DNA from: Akkermansiaceae bacterium UBA956
GTDB taxonomy: Bacteria; Verrucomicrobiota; Verrucomicrobiia; Verrucomicrobiales; Akkermansiaceae
Length of the DNA stretch: 64,000 nucleotides
Reading direction: 5' to 3'
Assembly (NCBI GenBank): GCA_002293145.1
Contig: DBCO01000019.1
Span: 39,743 to 103,742, forward strand
Numbering within the stretch: position 1 is the stretch's first letter; the number at the start of each line of letters is the position of its first letter. Positions 25,311-34,292 of the stretch are shown in pieces. The notes under the pieces were generated by a model. It saw only the letters and a program-made list of their open reading frames with translations. It did no database searches and had not been told where the DNA came from. Both the position numbers and the translations under genes were made by a program.

Positions 25311-26765
25311 TCACTTCTTCGGAGGATTCTTAGCTTTGGGGAACTTGGGATCTCCTGCATCTGCGGGAAGGCTGTCGTTCCAGGCCAAGAGAGCTTTTTT
25401 CAGATCTTGGGCGACCTCGGGGTGTTGCTTGATGAGGTTTTTTGACTCGGTGGCATCGTCGATGATGTGATAGAGTTCTGCATGGCTGCCATCGTAGTTG
25501 ATGAGAAATTTCCACGGTCCTTGGCGTGCGGCGAGGTCGGGGTTGTCGCCCATGCCCCACTTGGGATCATTGCCAGGGCGATCGGGTGGTCGGCGAAAGA
25601 ATAAGGGCTGTTGGCGAGACTTCGTGCTCTGGCCGAGCAAGGTCGCACTGACATCCTCGCCATCAAGGGTGTGCCCCTCAGGCAATGCGGTGCCGGTGAT
25701 GGCATAGAGCGCGCGTGTCAGATCGATGGCGCCGAACATGCTCTGTTGGTTGCTTCCACCGATGGCGGACTTTTTCATCAACCCTGGGCTCCATGCGATC
25801 AGAGGAGAGCGGATGCCGCCTTCGTAAAGCCAGGTCTTGGCACCGCGCAAGGGAGCACTGGAACCAGCACCTGGCTCGTGGCCGTTGTCCGAGCAAAAGA
25901 CGATGAGGGTATTTTCCCGCAAGGAGGCATCGTCGCGAATGCGCGCGAAGAGTTTGCCAAGTTGTTCATCCATGGCATCGAGCACGGAAAGATAGAGCGC
26001 TCGTTTGTTTTCACCCCAGCGGCTGAGCGGTGGAAAAAACGGCGAGTGCACGTCGTCCGGCCAGAGGTTGATGTAGAAGGGTTTGTTTGCGGATTGCGCC
26101 TGATCGATGAAGGAAATCGCCGCATCGACAAAGCCCCCGGTGATCTCGGAGCGCTGCATCCAGGTGACTGGCTGGCCCAAGCGTTCGGCATCTTGCCAAA
26201 TGCGCCCAGGCTGGGAATCGCTGGGGGTCAGGGTGAGCGGGAGCAATTTCGCCCCCATGCCCTCGAAATTCACCAAGCTTTGGTCAAAGCCGTATTTTTT
26301 CGGCGTTGGGGCATCGGCCACATCGCGTTGTCCGCCCATGTGCCATTTGCCAAAGTGGCCCGTGGCGTAGCCGTTTTGTTGGAGTTGTCGGGCGAGAACA
26401 GGGGCTGCGGGATCGAGCCATTGCGCAAGTCCGCGTTTCTGGTTCATGTTCCGATTGTCCAAATACGAGCTGATGCGCCAGCGTTGTGGGTATTGTCCCG
26501 TGGTGATCGCCACGCGCGATGGCGAGCAAATGGGAGAATTGACATAAAAGTGCTGAAACTTGATGCCTTCGCTGGCCAGTCGATCGATGTTCTCGGTTTT
26601 GACGTCTTTTCCGCCGAAGCAGGAAAGATCGGACCAGCCCATGTCATCGACCAAGACCACAATGACATTCGGTTTGCGCTCGGCAGGTTTGCCTTCGACA
26701 GCAAAGGCCGGCGCGCCGATCAGGCCGAGAATCGTGCTCAGAAGGGTGACGGGTAGAAATTTCAT
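25311..26765 (-). CDS. Secreted sulfatase
   Basis: The 484-residue protein has a signal peptide (about 1-22). It is a formylglycine-dependent sulfatase: Cys80 in PICSPSRVAITTGQYPQR is the residue converted to formylglycine by a maturase. Metal-binding VVLVDDMGWSDL (about 37-48), the NGYATGHFGKWHMGG block and IVFCSDNGHEPGAG are all present. It should remove sulfate esters, probably from sulfated polysaccharides, in the periplasm. It stands alone, downstream of uvrC on the same strand. A long reading frame on the opposite strand is a shadow of this gene. Confidence 0.9.
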   Translation of the reverse strand: MKFLPVTLLSTILGLIGAPAFAVEGKPAERKPNVIVVLVDDMGWSDLSCFGGKDVKTENIDRLASEGIKFQHFYVNSPICSPSRVAITTGQYPQRWRISSYLDNRNMNQKRGLAQWLDPAAPVLARQLQQNGYATGHFGKWHMGGQRDVADAPTPKKYGFDQSLVNFEGMGAKLLPLTLTPSDSQPGRIWQDAERLGQPVTWMQRSEITGGFVDAAISFIDQAQSANKPFYINLWPDDVHSPFFPPLSRWGENKRALYLSVLDAMDEQLGKLFARIRDDASLRENTLIVFCSDNGHEPGAGSSAPLRGAKTWLYEGGIRSPLIAWSPGLMKKSAIGGSNQQSMFGAIDLTRALYAITGTALPEGHTLDGEDVSATLLGQSTKSRQQPLFFRRPPDRPGNDPKWGMGDNPDLAARQGPWKFLINYDGSHAELYHIIDDATESKNLIKQHPEVAQDLKKALLAWNDSLPADAGDPKFPKAKNPPKK

Positions 26766-26901
26766 TGGCGAGCGAGGTGGAGTTTTGATGATGCATTCAT
26801 GTCGTCAGGAATCGCTGATGGCAAGGAGAATCGGGGCGCGCTACGTTCGTGTAGCAGCTGATTAGAAATGACAGGTGGCCTTTTGCTTGATGCTATTTTT
26901 T

Positions 26902-28461
26902 TCAATCCCCGCGATGCAGCCATTGGTGCAGGGCTTGAGCAAAGGGCTTCTGGATGCCAGGGCATTGCTCGATTTGCTCACAGCTGACCTTCTTCAACTC
27001 CGCCACCGAGCCGAAGCGTTTCATCAACAAACTCTTACGGCCAGAGGTCATGCCAGGGCAGTCATCGAGTAGGCTTTCCTTCATTCGGCGACGCAGCAAC
27101 AAGGAGTTGTAGGCGTTGGCAAAGCGGTGTGCTTCATCGCGAATGCGTTGCAGAAGTTTGAGCGCACCGCGATCATGAGGAATGACGATCGGGTCACTTT
27201 GGCCAGGTCGAAATACTTCTTCGCGCTGTTTGGCGAGACCGATCACCGGCAGCTCGTGCAACTGGAGTTGCTGCAATTCCGCCACCGCACTGCTCAGCTG
27301 GCCTTTGCCGCCATCGACGATGACCAAATCGGGCAGCAGCACCTTGGCCTTGCCCATCGCGGCGAGGCGGCGCTGAATTTCCACAACACTTTCCTGACTC
27401 TCCGCCGCGAGCTCGGGGTTGGCGCTGGCATTTTCTAACAGAATCCGCGAGTAGCGACGCCGCACCACCTCGGCCATGCTGGCAAAGTCATCCTGCCCCT
27501 TGACCGTCTTGATGCGGTAGCGCCGATAGGCCTGATTGTCAGGCACGCCATCGACGAAGCGCACCATCGAGGCGACGATGTGGGTCGACGAGACATTCGA
27601 AATATCGAAACATTCCATCACTTTCGGCGGACCAGGCAAATCCAGCCAGTCGCCCAGTTCTGCTAAATCCTCCAGCGGTTTTACGGTAGTAGGCAGGCCC
27701 CGACCGCGCGAAAATTGCCGCGTAGGGTTCAAGGTGAGCTCCAGATTTTGAATCACGTCACGCAAGACAGCTGCGCGCTCGAAGTTCATTTCCTCGGCCA
27801 TCCGCGCCATTTCCTCGCGCAGTTCATCAAATACCTCACGCTTGCCCTTGCCTTCGAGTAATCGACAGACTTCATCGACTCGAGCCCGATATTCCTCACG
27901 CGAGACCCGCCCGATGCACGGCGCAGAGCAATTCCGAATGACGTCGGCATTACAGTGCTTGTATTCCAGCTCTCCGGGAGCGTGCGAACGGCAAACCCGC
28001 AGGCCGAATTTTCGATTCAGCCACTCCACCGAGGCACGCAGGGCATTCGAGTGCGCAAAGGGGCCGAAATAGCGGGCCTGATCGTCTTTTTTCAGCCTCG
28101 TCATCATCAATCGCGGCCAGGGATCGAGCAAATTGATCTTCACGAGGTAAAAATTCTTATCATCCCGAAAACTCACATTGTAGCGAGGTCGGTAGTCTTT
28201 GATCAATTTCCCCTCAAGAATGAGCGATTCCTGTTCATTGCGCACCACATGGAACTCGAAATCCCAGATCGCCTCGATCAAGGCGCGCGTTTTCACATCT
28301 GCACGCATTTTTCGCGATGCCATGAAATAACTCGACATCCGCTTACGTAGATCCTTCGCCTTTCCGACATAAATGATCGATCCGATGCGATCTTTCATCA
28401 AGTACACCCCCGGTTGATGGGGCACCTCGCGCAATTTGACTCTGAAATCTGCTTTCTCCAT
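26902..28461 (-). CDS. uvrC: UvrC-like excinuclease subunit, compact form
   Basis: UvrC makes both incisions in nucleotide excision repair. The start at 28461 (MEKADFRVKLREVPHQPGVY) gives 519 residues, against about 600 in well-known UvrCs. The GIY-YIG nuclease (PGVYLMKDRIGSIIYVGKA, 17-35), four cluster cysteines (Cys157, Cys170, Cys178, Cys182), the UVR domain (about 206-240) and the C-terminal helix-hairpin-helix (CPGMTSGRKSLLMKRFGS) are present. The second nuclease keeps ECFDIS, VIVDGGKGQLSS and RDEAHRFA. Only about 45 residues separate the UVR domain from ECFDIS, where I expect about 150, so an internal segment is missing. Confidence 0.87.
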   Translation of the reverse strand: MEKADFRVKLREVPHQPGVYLMKDRIGSIIYVGKAKDLRKRMSSYFMASRKMRADVKTRALIEAIWDFEFHVVRNEQESLILEGKLIKDYRPRYNVSFRDDKNFYLVKINLLDPWPRLMMTRLKKDDQARYFGPFAHSNALRASVEWLNRKFGLRVCRSHAPGELEYKHCNADVIRNCSAPCIGRVSREEYRARVDEVCRLLEGKGKREVFDELREEMARMAEEMNFERAAVLRDVIQNLELTLNPTRQFSRGRGLPTTVKPLEDLAELGDWLDLPGPPKVMECFDISNVSSTHIVASMVRFVDGVPDNQAYRRYRIKTVKGQDDFASMAEVVRRRYSRILLENASANPELAAESQESVVEIQRRLAAMGKAKVLLPDLVIVDGGKGQLSSAVAELQQLQLHELPVIGLAKQREEVFRPGQSDPIVIPHDRGALKLLQRIRDEAHRFANAYNSLLLRRRMKESLLDDCPGMTSGRKSLLMKRFGSVAELKKVSCEQIEQCPGIQKPFAQALHQWLHRGD

Positions 28462-28587
28462 GGATCGTTTCCGCCACCAGATTACCCCAATTGGGACAAT
28501 GCACAAATTTTTTCCCCGAACAAACGTTCTCTCCGCCACTATCGGGCATTGCCCCGCCACCAATCCATGATACAATTCACCGCGAAC

Positions 28588-29391
28588 ATGAAGCACATAC
28601 TCACCATCATCCCCACCATCGCCATCGCGCTGAGCAGTTCCGCGCATGCTGCCGAGGAGGCGAAAACCATCAAGCAGCTGAATTTGATGGAATTGTTTTA
28701 TGCAGGCGGCTGGGTAATGTATCCCCTAGCAGGCCTCTCGGTCATCGCCGCTACGCTTTGCCTCTTGTATCTTTTTACCATTCGCCAAAATTCCGTCGTT
28801 TCTGACCGATTCATGGATGCCGCCGAGGCGATGATCCGCTCGCGCGACCTCCAAGGCTTGACTGCGTTTGCTCGTCGTCAATCCGAGAGCATGGCTCGCA
28901 TCACCCAGCGCGTGCTTGATTTCATCATTGCCAATCCAAGCGTTACCCTTGCCGAGGTGCGGGAAATCACCGAGTCCGAGGGCTCACGCCAAGCAGGCAT
29001 TCTTACGAGCCGCGTCAGCTACCTTTCAGACATCGGCAACGTAGCACCGATGCTAGGTCTTCTTGGCACCGTAATTGGGATGATTCAATCGTTCAATGAT
29101 TTATCCACCGGCTCAGAAGGAGTAAAACAAATGGCGCTTTCATCAGGCATATCCGTAGCACTGATAACCACCGCAGCCGGCCTGATCATCGCGATCCCAA
29201 CGATGCTTGCCTATGCGTTTTTCCGCACCCGCACGCAGCGCTACATCGGCGAAATGGAAGCCGCATCCAGCCATCTCGTTGCCCTGCTCCAGACTCTCAC
29301 CGTGCGTGCACCGTCTGCCGCGAATGGCAACAATGCCAGCGCCGCCAATGGTCGATCCAAGGAATACACCATGCCCTCCAGCGATGCTTAA
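28588..29391 (+). CDS. exbB: MotA/TolQ/ExbB proton channel family protein
   Basis: A 267-residue inner-membrane protein. I start it at 28588 (MKHILTIIPTIAIALSSSAHA), which gives a cleavable signal before the channel domain; upstream starts at 28567 or 28414 are less natural. The first transmembrane helix of the core lies in LNLMELFYAGGWVMYPLAGLSVIAATLCLLYLF, and the family signature follows: LSDIGNVAPMLGLLGTVIGMIQSFNDL and ALITTAAGLIIAIPTMLAYAFF. With ExbD it should form a proton-driven stator. It is first in an operon with exbD (18 bases on) and a TPR gene. It is divergent from uvrC. Confidence 0.88.
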   Translation: MKHILTIIPTIAIALSSSAHAAEEAKTIKQLNLMELFYAGGWVMYPLAGLSVIAATLCLLYLFTIRQNSVVSDRFMDAAEAMIRSRDLQGLTAFARRQSESMARITQRVLDFIIANPSVTLAEVREITESEGSRQAGILTSRVSYLSDIGNVAPMLGLLGTVIGMIQSFNDLSTGSEGVKQMALSSGISVALITTAAGLIIAIPTMLAYAFFRTRTQRYIGEMEAASSHLVALLQTLTVRAPSAANGNNASAANGRSKEYTMPSSDA

Positions 29392-29409
29392 TCTGCAGCC
29401 ACTGACGCC

Positions 29410-29832
29410 ATGAAATTTCAGAAAAAAGAACTCGAACCGGCCGCTTTCCAAATGGCCCCGATGATCGACATCGTGTTTCTGCTGCTGACCTTTTTCATCA
29501 TCACTTGGCAGTGGTCGCGCAATGAAACCGAGCTCGATGTCTCGGTGCCCACCACCGCAGAAGGCGCTGATCCGCTCCGCGTGCAGGGCGAAAAAATCAT
29601 CAACGTCTTGGCCGATGGTTCCGTTATTGTCGACAAAACTCCACTCTCACAAGAGCAATTGTTCGTCCTCATGAAGGAGCTCGCTTCTCTCTATAAGAAT
29701 CAGCCCATCCGCCTACGCGCCGATGCCAAGACCGAATACCAACACGTGATCAACGTGATATCCACCTGCACCAAGGCTGGCATCTGGAACATTTCCTTCG
29801 CCACACAACGCCCGCAGCCCCCTGCTCCCTAA
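29410..29832 (+). CDS. exbD: ExbD/TolR family protein
   Basis: The 140-residue protein has one membrane helix (about 16-36) directly after PAAFQMAPMIDIVFLLLTFF. The aspartate in PMIDIVFLLLTFFI is the conserved protonatable residue of ExbD/TolR. The rest is a small periplasmic domain (VLADGSVIVDKTPLSQEQL). Together with the preceding ExbB-like channel it should turn the proton gradient into movement in the envelope. No TonB-like or Pal gene is adjacent; the next gene is a large periplasmic TPR protein 23 bases away. Confidence 0.88.
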   Translation: MKFQKKELEPAAFQMAPMIDIVFLLLTFFIITWQWSRNETELDVSVPTTAEGADPLRVQGEKIINVLADGSVIVDKTPLSQEQLFVLMKELASLYKNQPIRLRADAKTEYQHVINVISTCTKAGIWNISFATQRPQPPAP

Positions 29833-29855
29833 CACTTTCCAGCGCTTCGCAGATT

Positions 29856-32228
29856 ATGAAAATCTCACTCTTCTCCACGGCTCTCGTTCTCGCCAGCCTC
29901 TGTGGCTCCTGCCCCATCATGGCTCAACAAGAACCTGCTAATCAGGTGCTTGATGCCGATGCATTTTATCATCGCGCTGCCAATCTCTACTCAAACGCAT
30001 TCAAGAACAACGATCTCGATCAACGAATCCAGCTATTCACGCGAGCAGGCGAGATTTTCGAGCAATACCTGCAACAATTCCCACGTGGAAAAGACGTGCA
30101 AGCGGCTGAATACTACCATGCCATGTCCTTTTACCACACCGGTAGAATCGATGAAGCAAAGGGCATTTTCGCCTCCATCATTCGCAACCAACGCAGCGGC
30201 CCATACCTCGCCGCCGCTTGTTACTCGATGGCTACAGATGCTTTCGAGAAAAAAGATTACGCTACCGCCGCAGTGCTCTACGCGAGACTCGCAGCCAACG
30301 CAAACGAAGCCAAAGATCGCTTCCACGCCTTCTACTACGAAGCTCTTTGCCACCACTACCGCGGACGTGAAAAAGAAGCTCTCACCTGCTACTTCAAGGG
30401 CCTCAACGATCCCGAATCCGCAAAAAACCCTTACCTTCACCTCTGCCGCCAGGCGGTTGGAATAATGCTACTCAATGACGAAAAAGGCCGCGAAGCACTG
30501 ACTTATTTTGACGAAATCATCAAATCACCTACTCAGGAAAAATATCGCGCCGAGGCCACCCTCTACGCAGGAATCGCCTGCCTCAAGCTAGACGACCAAG
30601 CCACCGCAGAAAAATATTTCCAAAACCTGCTCTCGAACAATTCCGAGGAGTGGCGCGCCTTTCATGCCGATGCCCTAACCTCGATGATGCAATTGCGCTT
30701 CAATGCGAAAAAATACGCTGAGGTCATCGAAATCTATCGCTCCAATCCACTCAATACTGGAGATGAACGCCATGCGCGACGCGCCAACATCGTTGCCCGC
30801 TCCTACATGCTGCTCAGCCAATACTTGGAAGCCATCCCCCTCTTCCTCGAGGTGCAAAAACTTTCGCCCGAATCCGATCTCGCCTTTGACGCTTCCTACA
30901 ATCGTCTCCTCTGCTTCTACAAAGTGGACGGTAAGCACATCGTTGAACAGGCCGATGCCTTCATCGAGATGTATGGCAAAATGAAAAAAAATCACCCACG
31001 CATCCATGCTGCGCTGATGTTCAAGGCAGGTGCACTGGCAGAAGAGGGTAAAGATCAAGACGCGGCTGACACTTACAATCAAATTGATCCCACGCTCATC
31101 GCTGAGGGCAATCGCGCCAATTTACTTTTCCACCGCGCCCACGCACTGTCCAAAGTAGCCGACCACCAAGGCGTGATCCGATCGCTGTCGAAATTCCTCG
31201 AAGACTTCACAACCGATCGCCGCTCACCCGAGGCTCTCATCTTGCGTGGCGATGCGTTTCTCGAAGCTGGTGATCGCGATGCCGCCATCAAAGACTACGC
31301 CACCCTCCTACAAAGTAACCCTGGCCCGAAACTCAGTGCTCACGCATGGCAAAAAACCGCAGTTGCAAAAAAGCGCAACAACGATTTCCCCGGCATGGTC
31401 AAGGCCTACCAGACCTTGCTCGCTGACTACAAAGACCTCCCAGTTACCACTGTCGCTAATGCAGAATTCTTCATTGGCTACGGACTGCAAAAACAGAAAG
31501 ATTACAAAAACGCCATCCCACACCTGCTCAAGGCTCGAGAACTGAATGCCAAAACCTACGGCAGACAATCAGGCTTGAGTCTCATCGATTGCTACTTTTC
31601 TCTTGAGCAAATCGAACCACTCTGCACCGAGATCGATTCTGCTATCGATAGCGGATACTCCGAAAAACTCTCGCAAGAACTCGTCGCCTGGGCAGCCATG
31701 CAGTCACTGTCCAACGGACAAGCCGAACGTGCTGCCCGCTTTTTCATGATGATCAGCACACCTGATGAGCCGCGACGCACCCCACGCCACGTCTGGCGCA
31801 ATCTTGCCAAAGCGCAAATCATCATCAAGGATTTCACAGGAGGCCTTCGCTCGGTGGAAAACGTGCTTGCCGTAGAAGATAATCCCATCGCCAAGACCGA
31901 TACATTTCTCGATCAAGCACGCTGTCATCTCGCGCTAAAAGATCTCAGTAAAGCTCAGAAATCCATCGAGGACTGCCTCTTGCTCAAACCTCAAGGCCCG
32001 CTCGAAGTTGAAGCCCGCATCGTGCAGGCTGACATTTTCATGGCACAAGGCAAACCCGAAAATGCCAAGGAAGCACTCGCAGCCAACGCCCTCTTCGTCG
32101 AGGACTCACGACTCAAGCCAATGCTACTCTCGCGCATGATTAAGATTCTACAGGCCAATAACGAGAATGAAAAAGCCGAAAAATACCAGTCGGAACTCAA
32201 CGAAAAATTCCCGAATTGGAAGGAGTAA
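29856..32228 (+). CDS. Large secreted TPR-repeat protein of the ExbBD operon
   Basis: A 790-residue protein with a signal peptide (about 1-24, ending PIMAQQ). The rest is a chain of tetratricopeptide-like helix pairs, for example RIDEAKGIFASIIRNQ, QATAEKYFQNLLSNN, DRDAAIKDYATLLQSNP, YKNAIPHLLKARELN and DLSKAQKSIEDCLLLKP. TPR arrays bind protein partners. Its position directly after exbB and exbD suggests it is the periplasmic partner of that channel, perhaps linking it to the outer membrane or to a substrate; this is inference. No terminator separates it from exbD. Confidence 0.78.
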   Translation: MKISLFSTALVLASLCGSCPIMAQQEPANQVLDADAFYHRAANLYSNAFKNNDLDQRIQLFTRAGEIFEQYLQQFPRGKDVQAAEYYHAMSFYHTGRIDEAKGIFASIIRNQRSGPYLAAACYSMATDAFEKKDYATAAVLYARLAANANEAKDRFHAFYYEALCHHYRGREKEALTCYFKGLNDPESAKNPYLHLCRQAVGIMLLNDEKGREALTYFDEIIKSPTQEKYRAEATLYAGIACLKLDDQATAEKYFQNLLSNNSEEWRAFHADALTSMMQLRFNAKKYAEVIEIYRSNPLNTGDERHARRANIVARSYMLLSQYLEAIPLFLEVQKLSPESDLAFDASYNRLLCFYKVDGKHIVEQADAFIEMYGKMKKNHPRIHAALMFKAGALAEEGKDQDAADTYNQIDPTLIAEGNRANLLFHRAHALSKVADHQGVIRSLSKFLEDFTTDRRSPEALILRGDAFLEAGDRDAAIKDYATLLQSNPGPKLSAHAWQKTAVAKKRNNDFPGMVKAYQTLLADYKDLPVTTVANAEFFIGYGLQKQKDYKNAIPHLLKARELNAKTYGRQSGLSLIDCYFSLEQIEPLCTEIDSAIDSGYSEKLSQELVAWAAMQSLSNGQAERAARFFMMISTPDEPRRTPRHVWRNLAKAQIIIKDFTGGLRSVENVLAVEDNPIAKTDTFLDQARCHLALKDLSKAQKSIEDCLLLKPQGPLEVEARIVQADIFMAQGKPENAKEALAANALFVEDSRLKPMLLSRMIKILQANNENEKAEKYQSELNEKFPNWKE

Positions 32229-32314
32229 ATCCAATTCAGCAGAAATTCGAATTATTTTAACATCTAACGCTTGAAGATTTTTAAATTTTCTGAAATGATG
32301 GTTATTAGCAAATA

Positions 32315-32794
32315 ATGATCACGCAAGAGCCTGTAAAAACTCAAACCACACGTCACCGGTCGATGAACTACCCGGGTAAGTTTTACGTCGCCATTTTTTG
32401 GACGCTTCTCCACTTGTTTTGCATGGTAGCAACACTTACAGCGCTGGCTTTGTTCTTGATCAATCATAAGACGAATCCATCCCACTATTACCTTTATAGT
32501 TTTCTCGGTGGTCTGTTTTTCACCTTAGTCACACTTGCGATTTCTGTTTACAAACGCCGAGCCGCCAGCTGTCCGCTGTGCCGCGGGACACCCTTGCTCA
32601 ACTCAGGAGCATTAACTCACAAGAAGTCCTACCGCATCACCCCTTTCAATCACGGCTTCACCGCACTGCTCAGAATCGTTTTTACTCAAAAAATGAACTG
32701 TATGTATTGTGGAACAAATTACGATCTCCTCAAGACCTCCAGCCACTCTCGGCGCAGCCGTTCAGATACCTATCCGCACGATCCAAGCGTGTGA
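32315..32794 (+). CDS. Two-helix membrane protein with cytoplasmic zinc-ribbon-like motif
   Basis: A 159-residue protein of no known function. Two hydrophobic segments lie at about 24-48 and 60-79. They are followed by paired cysteines, CPLC (about 87) and CMYC (about 130), which could bind one zinc ion as a ribbon. The segment between them (GTPLLNSGALTHKKSYRITP) looks conserved; I recall similar verrucomicrobial proteins, but cannot test this here. The stop overlaps the region just upstream of the hydrolase gene (ATG 8 bases on), so the two may be co-transcribed. Confidence 0.55.
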   Translation: MITQEPVKTQTTRHRSMNYPGKFYVAIFWTLLHLFCMVATLTALALFLINHKTNPSHYYLYSFLGGLFFTLVTLAISVYKRRAASCPLCRGTPLLNSGALTHKKSYRITPFNHGFTALLRIVFTQKMNCMYCGTNYDLLKTSSHSRRSRSDTYPHDPSV

Positions 32795-32802
32795 TCACAC
32801 CC

Positions 32803-33801
32803 ATGCAACGTTGGTTAAAACGACTCTTCTGCTGCCTAGCTGCCGTTTTTCTGATCATCACCATCGGCATCGCTTGGATCGGATCAAAACAAACACTCTC
32901 ACCCAAGCGACGAAGCATTGAAAGCTATCATCAAGTAATCCTTGATCAGCCTGCACACTACGGACTGAGCATTTCCTCTTTTATCGCCAGCGAGGGCACC
33001 CCTTGCATGGTTTGTGAGCCCGTTGCGCCAACATCTGCTGATCAGACCATCGCCCATAAGTCACGCCTTCTGCGTCATGAACTCACATTGCGCAATGCCC
33101 CACTCGCCCGCTGGGGACAGATCCGTGGCACCATCTTCATGCTCCACGGCCATCGCGGCTGCAAAGAAGATCATTTACCGATTTGCGAACGATTCTGCGC
33201 CGCTGGATTCCGTTGTCTTCTGATCGATATCCCAGGTCACGGTAGCAGCCCCCATCCTTATGCTACCTTCGGCTACCGAGAATCTGAAATGATTCCCGCC
33301 ATTTGGCAGGAATACCAAGACAGCCATGGCCTGAGCAACTCGCCGCTTTTTCTATTCGGCTACTCTCAAGGCGGCGCCATCTCACTGCTCACTGCGGCCA
33401 AGTATCCGCAAAAAATCTGTGCCATCGCCAGCATAAGCGCATTTTCTTCACTCGAAAACCCAATCGCTGCCTCTGCCAAACATTTGCCTCCCGTCATTCG
33501 CCAACTTACCCCACTCACCACCAGAGCCTGTGCTCTTGGCATCTACCTGCGCGCAGGTTTTTTCCCCTCCGCCGTTCAGCCCTCGCGCGCGGCCAGCATG
33601 ATTAGCTGTCCAGTTTTTCTCAGCCACGGCCTCGATGATTCCTTCGTATCCGCCGACCAAGCTCAACAAATTTATCATGCCATCCCCGGCAATCAAAAAA
33701 ATCTCAAGCTCATCCCCGCAGCGAAACATCACAACACGCTATCCACCGGATCAACCGCCCTCTACGCCGATATCTGCGAGCATTTTCTGCATGCACTTTA
33801 G
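32803..33801 (+). CDS. Membrane-anchored alpha/beta hydrolase
   Basis: From the ATG at 32803 (MQRWLKRLFCCLAAVFLIITI) the protein has 332 residues and one N-terminal membrane anchor (about 8-27). An alternative in-frame ATG far upstream would overlap the preceding gene almost entirely and is rejected. The fold is shown by IFMLHGHRGCKEDH (oxyanion loop), LLIDIPGHGSS, the nucleophile elbow GYSQGG (Ser in GxSxG) near residue 185, and SHGLDDSFV with a late AAKHHNTL that supply the Asp and His. The substrate is not predictable. It begins 8 bases after the zinc-ribbon membrane protein. Confidence 0.75.
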   Translation: MQRWLKRLFCCLAAVFLIITIGIAWIGSKQTLSPKRRSIESYHQVILDQPAHYGLSISSFIASEGTPCMVCEPVAPTSADQTIAHKSRLLRHELTLRNAPLARWGQIRGTIFMLHGHRGCKEDHLPICERFCAAGFRCLLIDIPGHGSSPHPYATFGYRESEMIPAIWQEYQDSHGLSNSPLFLFGYSQGGAISLLTAAKYPQKICAIASISAFSSLENPIAASAKHLPPVIRQLTPLTTRACALGIYLRAGFFPSAVQPSRAASMISCPVFLSHGLDDSFVSADQAQQIYHAIPGNQKNLKLIPAAKHHNTLSTGSTALYADICEHFLHAL

Positions 33802-33854
33802 TTGTTAGGATTTTTTTCATTTCTCGACCTAACATCTTTACGCATTCTGCAAAA

Positions 33855-34283
33855 ATGTGTAATACTTTACTCATGCAAGCCCTGCCATACGAGCACGCCA
33901 TCGAGGCCATTGTGAAACGTGATCCACGCTTCCATCCCCAAGCTTACATTTTCCTCAAAGAAGCTCTCGATTTTACCCTCAAAAAAATCTCCGAGGAAAA
34001 CAACGGCAATGCACGCCACGTTACCGGCGGCGAACTTCTGTTAGGATTTCGTGATCTTGCACTTGATCAATTTGGCCCGATGGCATCGACCCTTCTTAGT
34101 GAATGGGGCCTTAACCAATGCTCCGATGTAGGCGACATGGTGTTTCTTCTCATCGAGGAACAAGTTTTCGGTAAGCAAGACTCCGATACCAAGGAGGACT
34201 TCAGCGATGTTTACTCATTCCAGGAAGCTTTCGTTGCTCCCTACCTCCCCAAAGTGATGAATACTTTGTCGAACAAGGCATGA
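33855..34283 (+). CDS. Minf_1886 family protein
   Basis: A 142-residue cytoplasmic protein. It matches the pattern I know for the Minf_1886 family of Planctomycetes and Verrucomicrobia: RDPRFHPQAYIFLKEALDFTLKK, then RHVTGGELLLGFRDLALDQFGPMA, WGLNQCSDVGDMVFLLIEE and a closing DFSDVYSFQEAF. The function is unknown. An ATG at codon 7 (MQALPYEHAI, 33873) may be the true start. It is followed 9 bases later by holB, so it may share its transcript. Confidence 0.75.
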   Translation: MCNTLLMQALPYEHAIEAIVKRDPRFHPQAYIFLKEALDFTLKKISEENNGNARHVTGGELLLGFRDLALDQFGPMASTLLSEWGLNQCSDVGDMVFLLIEEQVFGKQDSDTKEDFSDVYSFQEAFVAPYLPKVMNTLSNKA

Positions 34284-34292
34284 TCTACCCTA

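Noticed and set aside
25611..26756. A 381-codon open frame on the plus strand opposite the first sulfatase
   Set aside because: It lies fully within the sulfatase gene, which has a clear active-site motif and signal peptide. The opposite frame has no recognisable domain.
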